NCBI GenBank assembly: GCA_026874595.1
Contig: CM049321.1
Span: 11,087,979 to 11,151,978, forward strand
Reading direction: 5' to 3'
DNA from: Sipunculus nudus
Taxonomy: Eukaryota > Annelida > Sipuncula > Golfingiida > Sipunculidae
DNA: 64,000 nt
The position numbers and the translations under genes are program-made. Below the pieces are notes generated by a model that was not told where the DNA came from, ran no database searches, and was given only the letters and a program-made list of their open reading frames with translations. Below, in pieces: positions 34,278 through 45,395 of the stretch. How positions within the stretch are numbered: position 1 is the stretch's first letter; every line of letters starts with the position of its first letter.

Positions 34278-34759
34278 CACATGAGTTGAAGAGTCTGGTA
34301 GAAATTCAATGTACGCAGTAAAGAGAAAACCCATGCAGTGTATGTTATAAATATACCTTTTGATGAATGGATACAGTCATTATTTTTCTCATTTTGATAT
34401 TCTTGGTACTGTGATGAGTTTCAGTTAATTTGATCTATTTGAGGCTTTCGTTTCTGTTGCCATGGTAACAGTCTTGCTGTATTACTTATTTCCTTGCTCC
34501 AATCAACTCAAATCATACAAAGGATATAATAAAAGGATGCAACCTAAGGCAAATAGGGTGTCTGCCATGGTGAACACAATTTTACCTGCGGTGGAAAAAT
34601 GGGGAACCTAATAGCTCTGAAATATGGAACATTCTGTAAGGTTGTGATCGAGATGTACATGGTGAGAATAAGATTGTATTTCTAAGCAGATCTGCTAGTG
34701 AATATCTTATATAGAAGAAAGAGCTTACAGCTCTAATTTTAGCAGAAGATCTAGAGTTA

Positions 34760-35195
34760 CTGTGGTTGTCTTTTTGTTCGCGAGGGTTTTAATTTCGCGA
34801 TATTCGCGAATGGGAAATGATCGCGAAAATGAAACCCTCGGGAATAACAGGCCAAATGAGAATGTTCTTCTTATTTAGTGTAATCAATACTTGTATGGTA
34901 ATAGGTTAGAACAGAGAGAATTTTTTAATAAATGACATCCTTGTAGGTATAGGGAAATTTAAACCTTAAATTTGAACTAAACCACCTATGCTGTGTGTAC
35001 TGGCCCATCATTATATAAGAAAATGTCACAAACTCATGACCTATTCTCATTTTATAAAACACAAAGGTATATGGCTTTGCCAAAGAATTGATATACTAGT
35101 AGGTTCTTGTGAGATCGCGAAAATGAAATCTCGCAAAACATTAAAAATGGAAAAATCGCGAAATTTCAGCCTCGCGAATATGAAGCCAACCACAG
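34760..35195. mobile_element. 436-bp MITE with 26-bp TIRs and TA flanks
   Basis: The left end starts CTGTGGTTGTCTTTTTGTTC and continues GCGAGG. The reverse complement of the right end starts CTGTGGTTGGCTTCATATTC and continues GCGAGG, 22 of 26 identical. Both sides are flanked by TA, as in Tc1/mariner-type insertions. The interior has several TCGCGA and ATCGCGAAAATGAAA blocks in inverted arrangement. It has no coding capacity, and the 109-codon ORF over its right end is incidental. Confidence 0.7.
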
Positions 35196-35199
35196 TATT

Positions 35200-36355
35200 C
35201 AGTGACAGTGGATCCAGGAAATGTATATTTTCTGTGTGTGATTCAGATACTCTTATAAGAGCTGGTCTATTTAATATCACACAAGCTAATTTGTTTCTTT
35301 TTCATGAACCAGTATGAAGTAAAAAAAAAACAATATTATGAACATATTATGTATAGATTAGCTGACAAAATCTGGATTGGGAAAGTAAATATTTTATGGT
35401 AGCAATTCCCATAGGAAAACTTCATATGCCTGTATTTTCCATGTGAGAGGAGGTGTTTGTGACACAGAGTATAAATTATTTTTTTTTTGGAATCGCATGA
35501 AAAATTTCAAATCTCTGATAAAATTTATTTTACTCTATAAGGATAGAATGCCATTTTTTTTATCATTCATCGGTACTGCCGTTCCGAATGGTGGCATGGA
35601 TAAAACATGGATGCCCAAAGTCAGATTTCCATAACCAAAATTTAGAGACTGAGACCTTTACATTGGATATCTGCTAGATGTCAGAATTTGAGGGAATTCC
35701 ATTTTCTTCAACATTTTCACCCCTGGTTTCAAATTTTCAATATTTGCTAAAACTAAATAAACATGAGAATAAACACTCTATGGGTTTATGTGACAAGTGA
35801 CCTGACATTCTATCAAGATGTATTTGCTGGGTGTGTATACAAATAACTGTAACACTCTAACCAGCATTGTGCTGCAGAGAGTTGACATTATATATATATA
35901 TAAGAGTCTCCACATCTCACAACTACCATCATTTCAGACATCGTAACCTGATCCTACTAAAATTTGAAGGGAATAGGGCATGGTCACCAAAAAGCATTAT
36001 TCCTTAGTTAATTTTGCCAATACACAAAACCTTTCCACCAAATTTAACTGTCTCCCCAGATAGATTTTCACCATGACACTGTCATCAGAGTACTTTTGTG
36101 TTGCATTCATGTGCCCTTATTGAACACTAATGACCAGTATGTTTGGCAGTTGTTAAGAATTTGGCCTTCATGTCCACTCAGTCAAAACGGGTGTTGCATA
36201 AATTGTTTCCTTACAAAAGCCGAAACATATTTTCCTGAGAAATTCCAATATATCATTTTTTCTCATACCTAGAGTTTATTTTATTAGAGGAGCAGGGGTC
36301 AGGGGAACAAGGGTTCGCTGCCTGAGCGGAGGTGTGGGGGTGGTACTCTTATGCT
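35200..36355. other. No supported gene
   Basis: Only short AT-rich ORFs. A short TA run lies at 35891-35902. Phrases around 35990-36080 (AAAAAGCATTATTCC, TTTGCCAATA, CTCCCCAGATAG) also occur at 6690-6770 and partly at 37530-37600, so a decayed interspersed repeat is likely. Confidence 0.35.
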
Positions 36356-36359
36356 AAAT

Positions 36360-37130
36360 CCAGTTGTTCATAAACAAAATGGTTCCCCATTTATGTGATA
36401 GATGCTGCTTATGCTCCCGAGGCAGTAGAAATCTTACGCTTCTAAAGAAGCAACTGATTTTCACGCTGCCAGCTTTGACCATTTATGATATATTTAGACA
36501 CCAGATGGCGGTTCATTGTCCGTTGAACAAAACGTGCGTATGGTGTGACAAGCAGCCAACCAGATGCCAATAAACAAACACGCGACATGCATCCTGGCTC
36601 CGCCCGTAGCTGCGCTTCAAGCGCCGTTTGAAGACAAGTTAACGTTCGAATTTTAATTGCTCCCTCTGCATTCTCGCATCATCGACTGATTTGATTCTGA
36701 CAGTATAACTGTGTTAATAAGCGTAGCCATGTGTCTGCAGAACTGAAACCAGCCAGCAAAGGTGTGCACACAGCCTTTGTTGTTACATTTCGTTTGAATT
36801 ACAGCTCACCGACCAGGCATTCTTTATGTCCAAGGCCCTAAGTAAACCACATCTGCGGCAATTCTCTCTGAGCCTGTGGCCTGTTCATACGGTTACCGGG
36901 GCGATGAGCTGTCACTCAAAACGAAATGAACATGATTGGCTCCGTGTATTCCTCGCTTGCCCATGTCTTCCAGCACAAGGTCTCATCTGATTGGACAAAA
37001 AATACAGTGCTCCCCTCTGGTGTAGCAATTCAGGATACGAGGTCATAACAAACGGCGCTTACCATTATATAGGAATTAGGCCTATAGTTAAAGTGCTGTG
37101 TAAAGATCCGAGATGCTGCTACACTGAGAG
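36360..37130. promoter_or_regulatory. CpG-richer promoter-like region
   Basis: CpGs are much denser than elsewhere (for example CGCGAC, GCGCTTCAAGCGCCG, CATCGACTG). It contains a GC box GGCTCCGCCC (36596-36605), two inverted CCAAT boxes GATTGG (36934 and 36989) and a CTCF-like site (36498-36511). A plus-strand ORF at 36364-36573 with C-x2-CC-x-C and CVWCDKQPTRC pairs overlaps the left side but has no further support. The direction of transcription is unresolved. Confidence 0.4.
36498..36511 (+). promoter_or_regulatory. CTCF-like motif
   Basis: ACACCAGATGGCGG matches CCASYAGRKGGC at all but the first position. It lies inside the CpG-richer patch. Confidence 0.35.
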
Positions 37131-37164
37131 CTATAAATGAACAGAAATTGCCTCAACTGGTATC

Positions 37165-37260
37165 TTGTCTTCACAGCTCAGCTGTTAGCATGTAAGGCTC
37201 CTGGTCTCGTTATTGTAGGTTCCATACCCAAATCAGGTGACTTCTGGTATTCACTGATAG
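37165..37260 (+). mobile_element. Possible degenerate tRNA-headed SINE
   Basis: ACAGCTCAGCTGTTAGCA resembles a pol III box A, and TAGGTTCCATACCCAAAT resembles box B about 45 bases on. No second copy in the window confirms it. It is unrelated in sequence to the SINE at 22589. Confidence 0.3.
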
Positions 37261-37974
37261 TTCATGTTAGAGTAGGTGAAATGAGTGTAGGGACATCTGC
37301 AGGGAAACATAGGAGGTAAAATAAGGAAATGAGAAGAGGAGTATTTATATTTTCATGTTCCAGAACAAAGACCAAATTCTTAACATGAGCTCCGTATATT
37401 TTTCCTATTTTCTCAAAACTGCTCATATGAGCCGCCTGTTTTCATACACACTAGAATGTGGAAGTCACGTGTCAGGTCATATGTTGAAATTATAATTTTA
37501 GGAAGATTTGGGTGGGTGTGGTGCAAAAAAAAGAGACTTTGCCGATATATGTCCTGGCCAAGCTGCCACCAAACTCTTTCAGCAAATAGATTTTCACCTG
37601 GACATTGTCTTTAGAGTACTTTTTTGTCGCAACCCCAAGCCCGTATCAAACCCTGATGGGATTTTACTAATACAGTGAAACCCAGATGTCATACCCTAAT
37701 GTCACATCTTGCATATTGGGGTTGTCCCTTTGTCCTCAAATGTTTTCATAATTGCGATATTTGTGAAAAGGCAGTTATAAGGAATATAAAACCTTTGTGT
37801 ATGATTGAGATGCCACATCTGCACATGTGATGATAACTTATTTGATCCTCATTGGCACCTTCTGTATATTGTGCCGGTAGCCTCAATATTATCATACATG
37901 GTATGCTGCGATGCTGCAAGATTGATAATTTAAATAACATACTGAATTCTTTTGTATATCTGCCACTGTTGCAG

Positions 37975-38056
37975 GAAGACTTTCCGCCTGTTTGATGTTC
38001 CCTTATTATCTCCTCTTGCTATTATTAAGATTTTGCGTACACATAAAAATGATAAG
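37975..38056 (+). CDS. Weak exon candidate (plus)
   Basis: A good acceptor (TATCTGCCACTGTTGCAG) ends at 37974 and the donor GATAAG|GTAATT starts at 38057. With the first base completing a codon, 27 codons are open (KTFRLFDVPLLSPLAIIK, then ILRTHKNDK), ending on a whole codon. A second frame is also open, which weakens the call. It lies 0.9 kb downstream of the CpG-richer patch. No partner exon is known. Confidence 0.22.
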
Positions 38057-38520
38057 GTAATTGACATAATAATGGTTTTGAACAGTGTGTTAGTTCTTTA
38101 GTTCAACTAATATGATAAATTATCTAAATTGTATGCATGGTCTGCCATCTTGTTAAATGTGTTTCAAGGTCCACTATGGAAATAAGTAAACTTCACAAAT
38201 GTAAGGTTACTTTTTAGTGCTCCTTTTTCATGGCTTTTAACACTTGCAGATTTTATGAATATAATTTTGATAGATATATGTATATTTTATATTTATCCAT
38301 TTTATTGTGATCTGTATGCGTTTGTTGTTGTGAATAAAATATATCAATCAACAAAGTTACTGTATAGTAAATCACAAAATATAACCCTCAAGAAACACAT
38401 ATGAAAATAACTATTTAGCCTTGCGATTTTACTCTCATGCTTCTGAGAGACTTCCTGTGATCAAAATAGGGTTTTTTTTTCAGCAAATTCAGGTACATAT
38501 CACAGTCTGTATGTATCACA
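38057..38520. other. AT-rich, no feature seen
   Basis: Nothing supportable. Confidence 0.4.
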
Positions 38521-38539
38521 CTATGCATACGGTGCATAT

Positions 38540-39112
38540 TAAGGGAGTGTAGTCGAGCCCACTCTGTCTGAGTCAGAGTGCTAGTCTGAGCCTGGCTCAT
38601 ATAAGTCTGCATGAGTCCAAGTCTGAGTCCTTGAGGTTTGAGTCCAAGTCCACCTTCTTCAACTCCGAGTCATTTTGAACCTGAGTCCAAGTGTGAGTCA
38701 GATTCCAATTCTAGTCTCCTTATAATGAGGAATTTACAATTAATTCAAGATTTATCATGTGTAAAATTTTTAAAATGGTACAAATACATAGTTTATGTAC
38801 TTATATATTTCATAATATTTAGCTCCTGATATAGATCTAAAGCTTAATTAATATACAGTCTTAATTTTTTGTAATATTCTGTTTGTAGTTCACACAAGTA
38901 AGTACATCTTCAGAGTATATGTGATATATATCGTTATTTTCCTACCAGGCTTAAGATGGACTCAGCCTGATTTCTCGAGTCCTTACTTCTGAGACAGAAT
39001 ACAAGTCTGAGTCCAGAACCCTCGAGTCCAAGTCTGAGGCCGAATCCCTGAAAAAGTAGACTACAGTCGAGACTCAAGTCCACATTTGGACTTCAGTCCA
39101 ACATCACTTATA
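38540..39112 (+). repeat. Degenerate GAGTCC/AAGTCTGAGTC hexamer repeat in two blocks
   Basis: Words such as GAGTCCAAGTCTGAGTCC fill 38560-38712 and 38950-39112, separated by about 240 bp of AT-rich DNA. The opposite-strand words (GGACTTGGACTC) fill 58722-59000. TGTAGTCGAGCC on the left and CTACAGTCGAGAC on the right hint at shared edges. This looks like an interspersed family rather than a simple microsatellite. Confidence 0.6.
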
Positions 39113-40529
39113 TAAAGACTGACTTGTCTTTCAAATGAATCTATTTATTTGCAAAGCAGTCGGAAACCTGAACTTGTGTGCCGCCATACCTTGGTACAGT
39201 TCTCAAGTTGGGCCCTTGGTAATTTTCCCCTGATAAAATAACCTTAAAAATAACAATAGAAAATATATTTTTAAAATATTTATAAAATATATAAAAAAAA
39301 TACATTTAGGTCAAAGATACATCAAGACGCATTCTCATCAGTGTTTCTATAAATGGCCCTCAACCTTGGTCAGTTCAGCTGGACACCTGTGCAAGGCTTG
39401 AGTGGCTGTTTTCATCATATTTTCTGATGTATATTACTGTTGGTTGGCATGGCTGTCACAGCAACAAGAGGAGGCTGAAAGTAACAGCACTAAAGCATGA
39501 TGGACGACTTCACAGGAGGACTGAATCTGGTACCCTGTGCCAATCTTCAGCCGTGTAAATATGAAAGTGACAGTCGTCTGTATGCGTCTAATGGAGTGTC
39601 TAGACCTAATAAAACACACTAAAATATATAATGGCTGAAGGGTCGATTCGATTGGATGACAAGAGTATTTGGAAAGGGACAGCCGACTCGTTAAGCATAT
39701 TACTTTTTATGACTCATGACACTTGTGATACAAGTCTATGTAATTAACTGACTGTTCTTTTCAGTCGAACACAAAACTGGCCTTATATTCATCTTTCATC
39801 TTTTCTTGATGCATTTCACTCTGAGTACAATTAGCTGGCACCTGTCATGATGAATGTGAGTATAAATGCCCCATAAAAACAAAACATTGAAGCCTTTGCG
39901 AAAACTAGCCATAAATATGCTGGTAGGCCTACTTAAGTCTTGACATAAGTCATACAGAAAATTGCATTGCAAAGGCCATCAGTCCTATTGCATGCATATC
40001 CTTGTAAAAACAAGATGATCTAATGTTAGGCTACCAGTGATAAATTAATTTTAAAAATATATGTGAATGTACAAACTAATTGTAAATCACATCTCTATGG
40101 TAACCAGTTATTTCCTGTGCCACATACAAGCAAGCTGCCACCAACATTACCATAATATGCTGAGTCACAGCAGAATTTTTCTCATAACAACGGTCCTACA
40201 TCACTGCTCTGCTTGTAGGTGTACGTGCATGTGGTATGTGTCAGATATCACTCAATTCCTATATACATCAATCTATCAAACTTTTGGTTCACCAGATCAC
40301 GAAAAATACCAGGATTCTAATCAAACTTTGGTGTGTGGTACATAAGGGCAGAACATATATCATTCAAAACTGAGAGCAAAGTGTTTCAAGATTCAGTCTT
40401 TGAATGAAAAAAAAAAAATTCGGTGATCCTGATTTTAACACCCCTGACCATTTGCCACCCTGACCATGCAGGCAGCTTCCAATAATGTTCACAGACCTGG
40501 TATTGGCAAATATATAAGAGGTTATGCTC
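39113..40529. other. No supported gene
   Basis: A plus-strand ORF from 39497 to 39622 (MMDDFTGGLNLVPCANLQPC and onward, 41 codons) has ordinary composition, and an AATAAA overlaps its end (39608-39613). No acceptor or upstream reading supports it. The remaining short ORFs look random. Confidence 0.3.
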
Positions 40530-40870
40530 TATATACCAGTATGTCAGGGGAAAATGAGAATCTGGGAAAGTCCAGAATCTTTGAGGGAATAATGAAAATA
40601 CAAATTCTCTTCTTGAAAAAGGAAAATTCCTATTCTTCCAAGGAACAATGAGAATTCTCCTATTTGGTGGGAAAAACAGGAAACGTCTTTTTTTTAATCA
40701 ATCGATTCTCATTTTCTTTGGAACAAATGAGAATTCTGGTTTTTCTCAAGAAAACAATAATGTGATATATTCATGTTCTTGCCATGATAATGAGAATTCT
40801 CATTTTTTCCAGGATTGAATTCAAATTTTGGTCTTTCCCAGGAATTATGAGAATTCTTAATCCTCCAAGG
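40530..40870 (+). repeat. Second locus of the GAATTC/CTTCC minisatellite
   Basis: AATGAGAATTCT, GGAAAATTCC and TTCTTCCAAGGA-type blocks recur. Its opening GAGAATCTGGGAAAGTCCAG resembles the closing part of the 11915-12250 array. Confidence 0.6.
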
Positions 40871-40923
40871 AAATTGCAACATATATATACAAACATAATG
40901 TAACTTCCTTTATTTAATATATA

Positions 40924-41113
40924 TGTCAAGGCCCAGATCCTGATCTGGCCCAATTGCCGATCGGTCCAGACCAGATCCCAATCGAGATTTGTTCTGGTCT
41001 GAACCCCGATCGGGATCTAGTCCAGCATTTGTCCAGACCAGATCACAATCGGGGTTTAGGCTGGAGGTCTGGACCAATCAGTGATTGGTCCAAATCGGGA
41101 TCTGGGCCTTGAC

Positions 41114-41114
<1 letters not shown>
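40924..41114. mobile_element. 191-bp palindromic mini-element, GATC-rich
   Basis: The ends are perfect inverted repeats: TGTCAAGGCCCAGATCC at the left and GGATCTGGGCCTTGACA at the right (allowing for the overlapping A/TCC step). Both are flanked by ATATA/TATAT. The interior repeats CCAGACCAGATCCCAATCG and CCCCGATCGGGATCT in both orientations, so GATC and CCGATCGG words are dense. It is far richer in GC than its flanks. No coding capacity. Confidence 0.65.
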
Positions 41115-41147
<33 letters not shown>

Positions 41148-41160
41148 ATATATGTATAAA
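41113..41160. repeat. TA microsatellite
   Basis: An almost pure (TA)n run directly abutting the mini-element at 40924-41114. Confidence 0.85.
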
Positions 41161-41691
41161 TATACTCTAATTATATAACTCTGTTTATATAAATGTCTAT
41201 TTAAAACTGCAGGATTAATATTTAGATCATTCCTGCTGATGTGAACTTGTGAATTATTAATGTCTGTTGGAGGGTTTTCGATGTTACTGCATGGTTGGCT
41301 CTCAGGATAAAGGAGATAGAGTGATCAAACTCCAAAGTGTGATGATGCACTGCAGCCTTGAGGACTGTCTGTGGAAGCTGAGCCAGCCAGGTGTTACAGC
41401 TGATGCTTTTACTGTCTAACTATCTCATGGCACCTGGCTGGAGACCCCCAGCAGAGCTGAGGAGTGGTCAGTCAAAGTTTTAGTTAATAAACATTACTGG
41501 ACCAATGGTTTATAATTAGTTTAACATAACATTTTTGATTGTCAAGCAGGGGTCTGTGGGTGATTTTGATGGAGGGTAGTATTAACTTCGGAATCAGCCG
41601 AGGGCAAGCTGATTGGCTGATTGTGTATGGAACACGTTGTGTGTGTGACCTTCAGTCATCACTGTCTTATTAACGTAAGATGAAATATGTG

Positions 41692-42021
41692 TGCCAGGAC
41701 CAGCGGCATGGAAATTACCCCTTTACTGTTGATAAACACGCTCATGCCTTGGCTCTCCTGCCTACACAAGCCTGGATGTCTGCCGGTATTGACTAACATA
41801 CCTCTCAGACTTTCCTGTGTTGCGTTCTCCAGGGATGTACACTGGGCAGAACAAGGTAGATTTTGTAGTGTGGATTCTATTTGTGAATTGATTTCAAAGA
41901 CTTTGTTAGCCTTTTGATAAAAAGGCTAATTATGCGAATTGACATGAATAAATAAAAACTCATGCATTATATTATAGTATTATTGATGTATTTCAAGTAT
42001 TTATACATTTTGAAACTTTGA

Positions 42022-42056
<35 letters not shown>

Positions 42057-42529
42057 TATATATACACAAATAAATTAAGTCAGGTAATTTTATTTTGATT
42101 AAAAAATAAATTGCCAGGACCAGCGGCATGGAAATTACCCCTTTACTGTTGATAAACACGCTCATGCCTTGGCTCTCCTGCCTACACAAGCCTGGATGTC
42201 TGCCGGTATTGACTAACATACCTCTCAGACTTTCCTGTGTTGCGTTCTCCAGGGATGTACACTGGGCAGAACAAGGTAGATTTTGTAGTGTGGATTCTAT
42301 TTGTGAATTGATTTCAAAGACTTTGTTAGCCTTTTGATAAAAAGGCTAATTATGCGAATTGACATGAATAAATAAAAACTCATGCATTATATTATAGTAT
42401 TATTGATGTATTTCAAGTATTTATACATTTTGAAACTTTGAATGTATATATATATATATATATATATATGTTTATATATACACAAATAAATTAAGTCAGG
42501 TAATTTTATTTTGATTAAAAAATAAATTG
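41692..42529 (+). repeat. Near-identical 420-bp tandem duplication
   Basis: Copy 1 (41692-42111) and copy 2 (42112-42529) both start TGCCAGGACCAGCGGCATGG. They appear identical base for base except that the internal (TA)n tract is a few bases shorter in copy 2. The same ORF therefore appears twice (69 shared codons). On the minus strand each copy also contains a strong acceptor (TCTACCTTGTTCTGCCCAG) and a GAGAG|GTATGT donor bracketing 40 nt (41802-41841), possibly a duplicated small exon. Confidence 0.9.
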
Positions 42530-43600
42530 TATAATGAATTTCTAGATTAGACTTAAAGCTTACATTAAGTTTCCATCTTTATATGTTGTAGCCAGCCACC
42601 TGATTTTTTTTTTATTTTCACATTAAAAGGCTACATGAAACAATTTTATTATAAAAAAAATATTCAACAAGTACATGCATGTTAGAATTGATTATTTAGA
42701 AAGTTTTCATAGATAAAAATTTGAAGAGGAAAGAAAAATTAGATAAGTTTAGCTATAATTATCATCTTATCAACAACTTGTGATTAATCATTGATAAATC
42801 AATCTTTATGCAAAAGAAGTAAATGTCTGTCTTAAACAGATCCCCTGTTAAGTTTACTCTTTTGAAGGTTGACTGTTCCAGTGAACAACATTGTCCTCTT
42901 TGTGTGTTCTGTAGTCTGTCATGCCTGCCAGCAAAGTTGAATATCAGACGGTCATGTTTGTGACAATTTTAAGGTCACACCGTCCTACTGAATGTGTGTG
43001 GTACTCAAGCTGGCACTGAACTGTGATGACAGATTATAATGAAGGCTGTGTCCATAAGCTTGCACAGCAGTGGTTAAGACCTTGCCTGAGGCTCTGTGTG
43101 CTGAAGTGAAAGCCTTCTTAGGTTCAGGCCAAGGTATATCAAACTGTGGTCCCTGCCTATGATATATTCCTCAATTTGTGTTGGTTTTATAATTGACGGT
43201 GGTGCCATTCTCCAGTTGTCTCACAACTCCTCCTTGGATGTGGATAAGAAATGTCCATTTTCAATTTTCAGCTGTCTGCAATGATGTCATGTCCATCCTA
43301 AGGGGCCATATGTTTGATATTTTTGCCCAAAAATTTTGAGGAATTTTACAATATTTTGGAATTTTTTGTAAATTGGTCAGTTGCAGTTATACAGCAGTAT
43401 AACTCTTTGTATGTTTATCAGTTTTGAATCTAGAAGGCTCATTTGGCATATATCATTCAAATCAAAAGATTCTCTTCATCCACATTCAGTAGATGAGGCT
43501 ACCTACAGGCCTTGGACCTATCTTTGAAAAAAAAACCAAAAAAAAAAAAACAAAAAAAGGTGATAAACATCTATTATGCTACATTACTTTGGTAATGCAA
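42530..43600. other. No supported gene
   Basis: A possible pol III-like head (CACAGCAGTGGTTAAGAC then TTAGGTTCAGGCC, 43065-43130) is too degenerate to call. An A-rich run lies at 43528-43558. Confidence 0.3.
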
Positions 43601-43604
43601 TTTA

Positions 43605-43942
43605 ATGAACAAATATATATGTTCATGAATTACAGATGAAGGAATATGTTCATGTAGTTACAGATGAACAAGTATATTCATGTAGTTACAGATAAACAAA
43701 TATGTTCATGTAGTTACTGATAAACAAATATGTTCATGAAGTTACAGATGAACAAATATGTTCATGTAGTTACAGATAAACAAATATGTTCATGTAGTTA
43801 CTGATAAACAAATATGTTCATGTAGTTACAGATAAAAAAATATGTTCATGTAGTTACAGATAAACAAATATGTTCATGTAGTTACAGATAAACAAATATA
43901 TTTATGTTGTTACAGATGAATTAAAATGTGCATGTAATTACA
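43605..43942 (+). repeat. 28-bp minisatellite, about 12 copies
   Basis: The unit is near ACAGATAAACAAATATGTTC, then ATGTAGTT. Variants GATGAAC, GATAAAC and CTGATAAAC recur in that order twice, an 84-bp higher-order period. A stray related copy lies at about 44114. Confidence 0.85.
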
Positions 43943-45158
43943 GAAAAACACAGAAACATGTGTTATAAGACACACATTTTGGGACTGTCTAAAAGAGGTC
44001 TTAATTCGCAGGTGGTCTTATCAGACTGATCAATCATAATTAATGTGAATTCTTTTGGTTCACTCAAGGGTGGTCTTAATAGATAAGTGATGTTTCAGAC
44101 AGGTTCTGCTATAGTTACAGCTGAAGGAATATATTCATGTTGTTATATTAAGTTTCATAAACATTTTAAATATAAAGAAAATTAACACCAGAGGCATATG
44201 CATGCATTTTTATTATTGGCCTGAATACTGGAGACCCAATTGTTGAGAAAGTAAAAATATCCACATCATCAACCAGCTGATCCAGATCTTCTCCAGAATG
44301 AGAGTGAAAGTGCCTCATCTTCAGTAACCTAAGTCACTCCTCCTTACATCAGGGTATGTAGACAATCCCTGTTATATGCTTAACGATGGATAAGGAGCCT
44401 GTGGGATGAGTGGAGGTCATTTCTTTTGATGAAGGTGAATTAACCTGATTTACGGCGACGAAGGTTGCTGAGGATCTGAGGATGGGCAGTGATTTTACCA
44501 TGCGACACCTGCCTGGGGGGTATTTGACAAACTTTTTCCATCATGGACAGATTTATTTATGCATGCTCTACAGCCACGAGTGCCATTGAGTGGTAACCAC
44601 GGTTACCAAGTGCAATGTAAAAAGGATCTAAAACAATAAAATGAGTTTTATGTGCAGGATTTTGTATTACACTCTCTGATGTCTTACCAGGTAGTCTTAA
44701 TAAATCACATCTGATGATAACTTGCAATATTAAACCAAGTGCTCTTTTTATTTATTAAATCTATAAATAGTCAGATGTATTGTTGGGAGTCTCTTTTTGT
44801 TTATGATTTGTGGGAATATAGCTACTAATATAGCCTCGTACATGACTGGTTCTTCTTAAGTTAGAATATTTATGGTACTTTTTATAAGTTAATTTCTGGT
44901 CTGAAGCTGGTAGTGATTATATGACTTTCTGCCAGCATTTTTACATTCACAAGTGTACCAGTATAGAGATGCAGTATGAGTATTTGCTTATATCTCTATT
45001 CAGTTCATTTAGGTTGCATGTGTTTTTTTATCAGATGCATGTTTAATCTTATACTTAGTTCACAGGTAAGATAAAAAAAGTTTATGTATTCCTAAAGCCA
45101 GACTTAGTATTTAATTAGAAGACTGTTTCCCACAATTTTGTTTCACTCACACACTGTG
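43943..45158. other. No supported gene
   Basis: AT-rich with no ORF or repeat ends that I could support. Confidence 0.35.
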
Positions 45159-45159
45159 C

Positions 45160-45395
45160 CCTTTTCAGGGGTTCCTCAGTGTAATGACCCAGCAGTGAGG
45201 ATGACACACCCCCATGACCGTAAGGATTGGTACACCAAGCCTGGTTGCAGGCGCCAGGATTATAACATATAAATGATGTCACATAGTCTAAAACCTGAAT
45301 GGAATTCTGCAAATGTTAATGTACTTATTTAAGCAAATATTAAAAAATGAATTGGGTAACCTCTACAAAAAAAAACTTAAAAAAATATCCTGCAA
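45160..45395 (+). mobile_element. 5'-truncated SINE, same family as 22589
   Basis: GGTTCCTCAGTGTAATGACC and CAGCAGTGAGGATGACACAC match the body of the 22589 copy. CTGAATGGAATTCTGCAAAT matches its tail, and CCTCTACAAAAAAAAAC matches its end. The tRNA head is missing. Confidence 0.65.

Noticed and set aside
34988-35317. 109-codon ORF over the MITE right end
   Set aside because: It overlaps a terminal inverted repeat and unrelated flank, and an opposite-strand ORF of similar quality exists in the same place.
37725-37790. Another copy of the CTGTGG MITE (GGTTGTCCCTTTGTCCTC, then AATTGCGATATTTG)
   Set aside because: Resembles the left half of the family but no right end was found, and similarity is too low to call.
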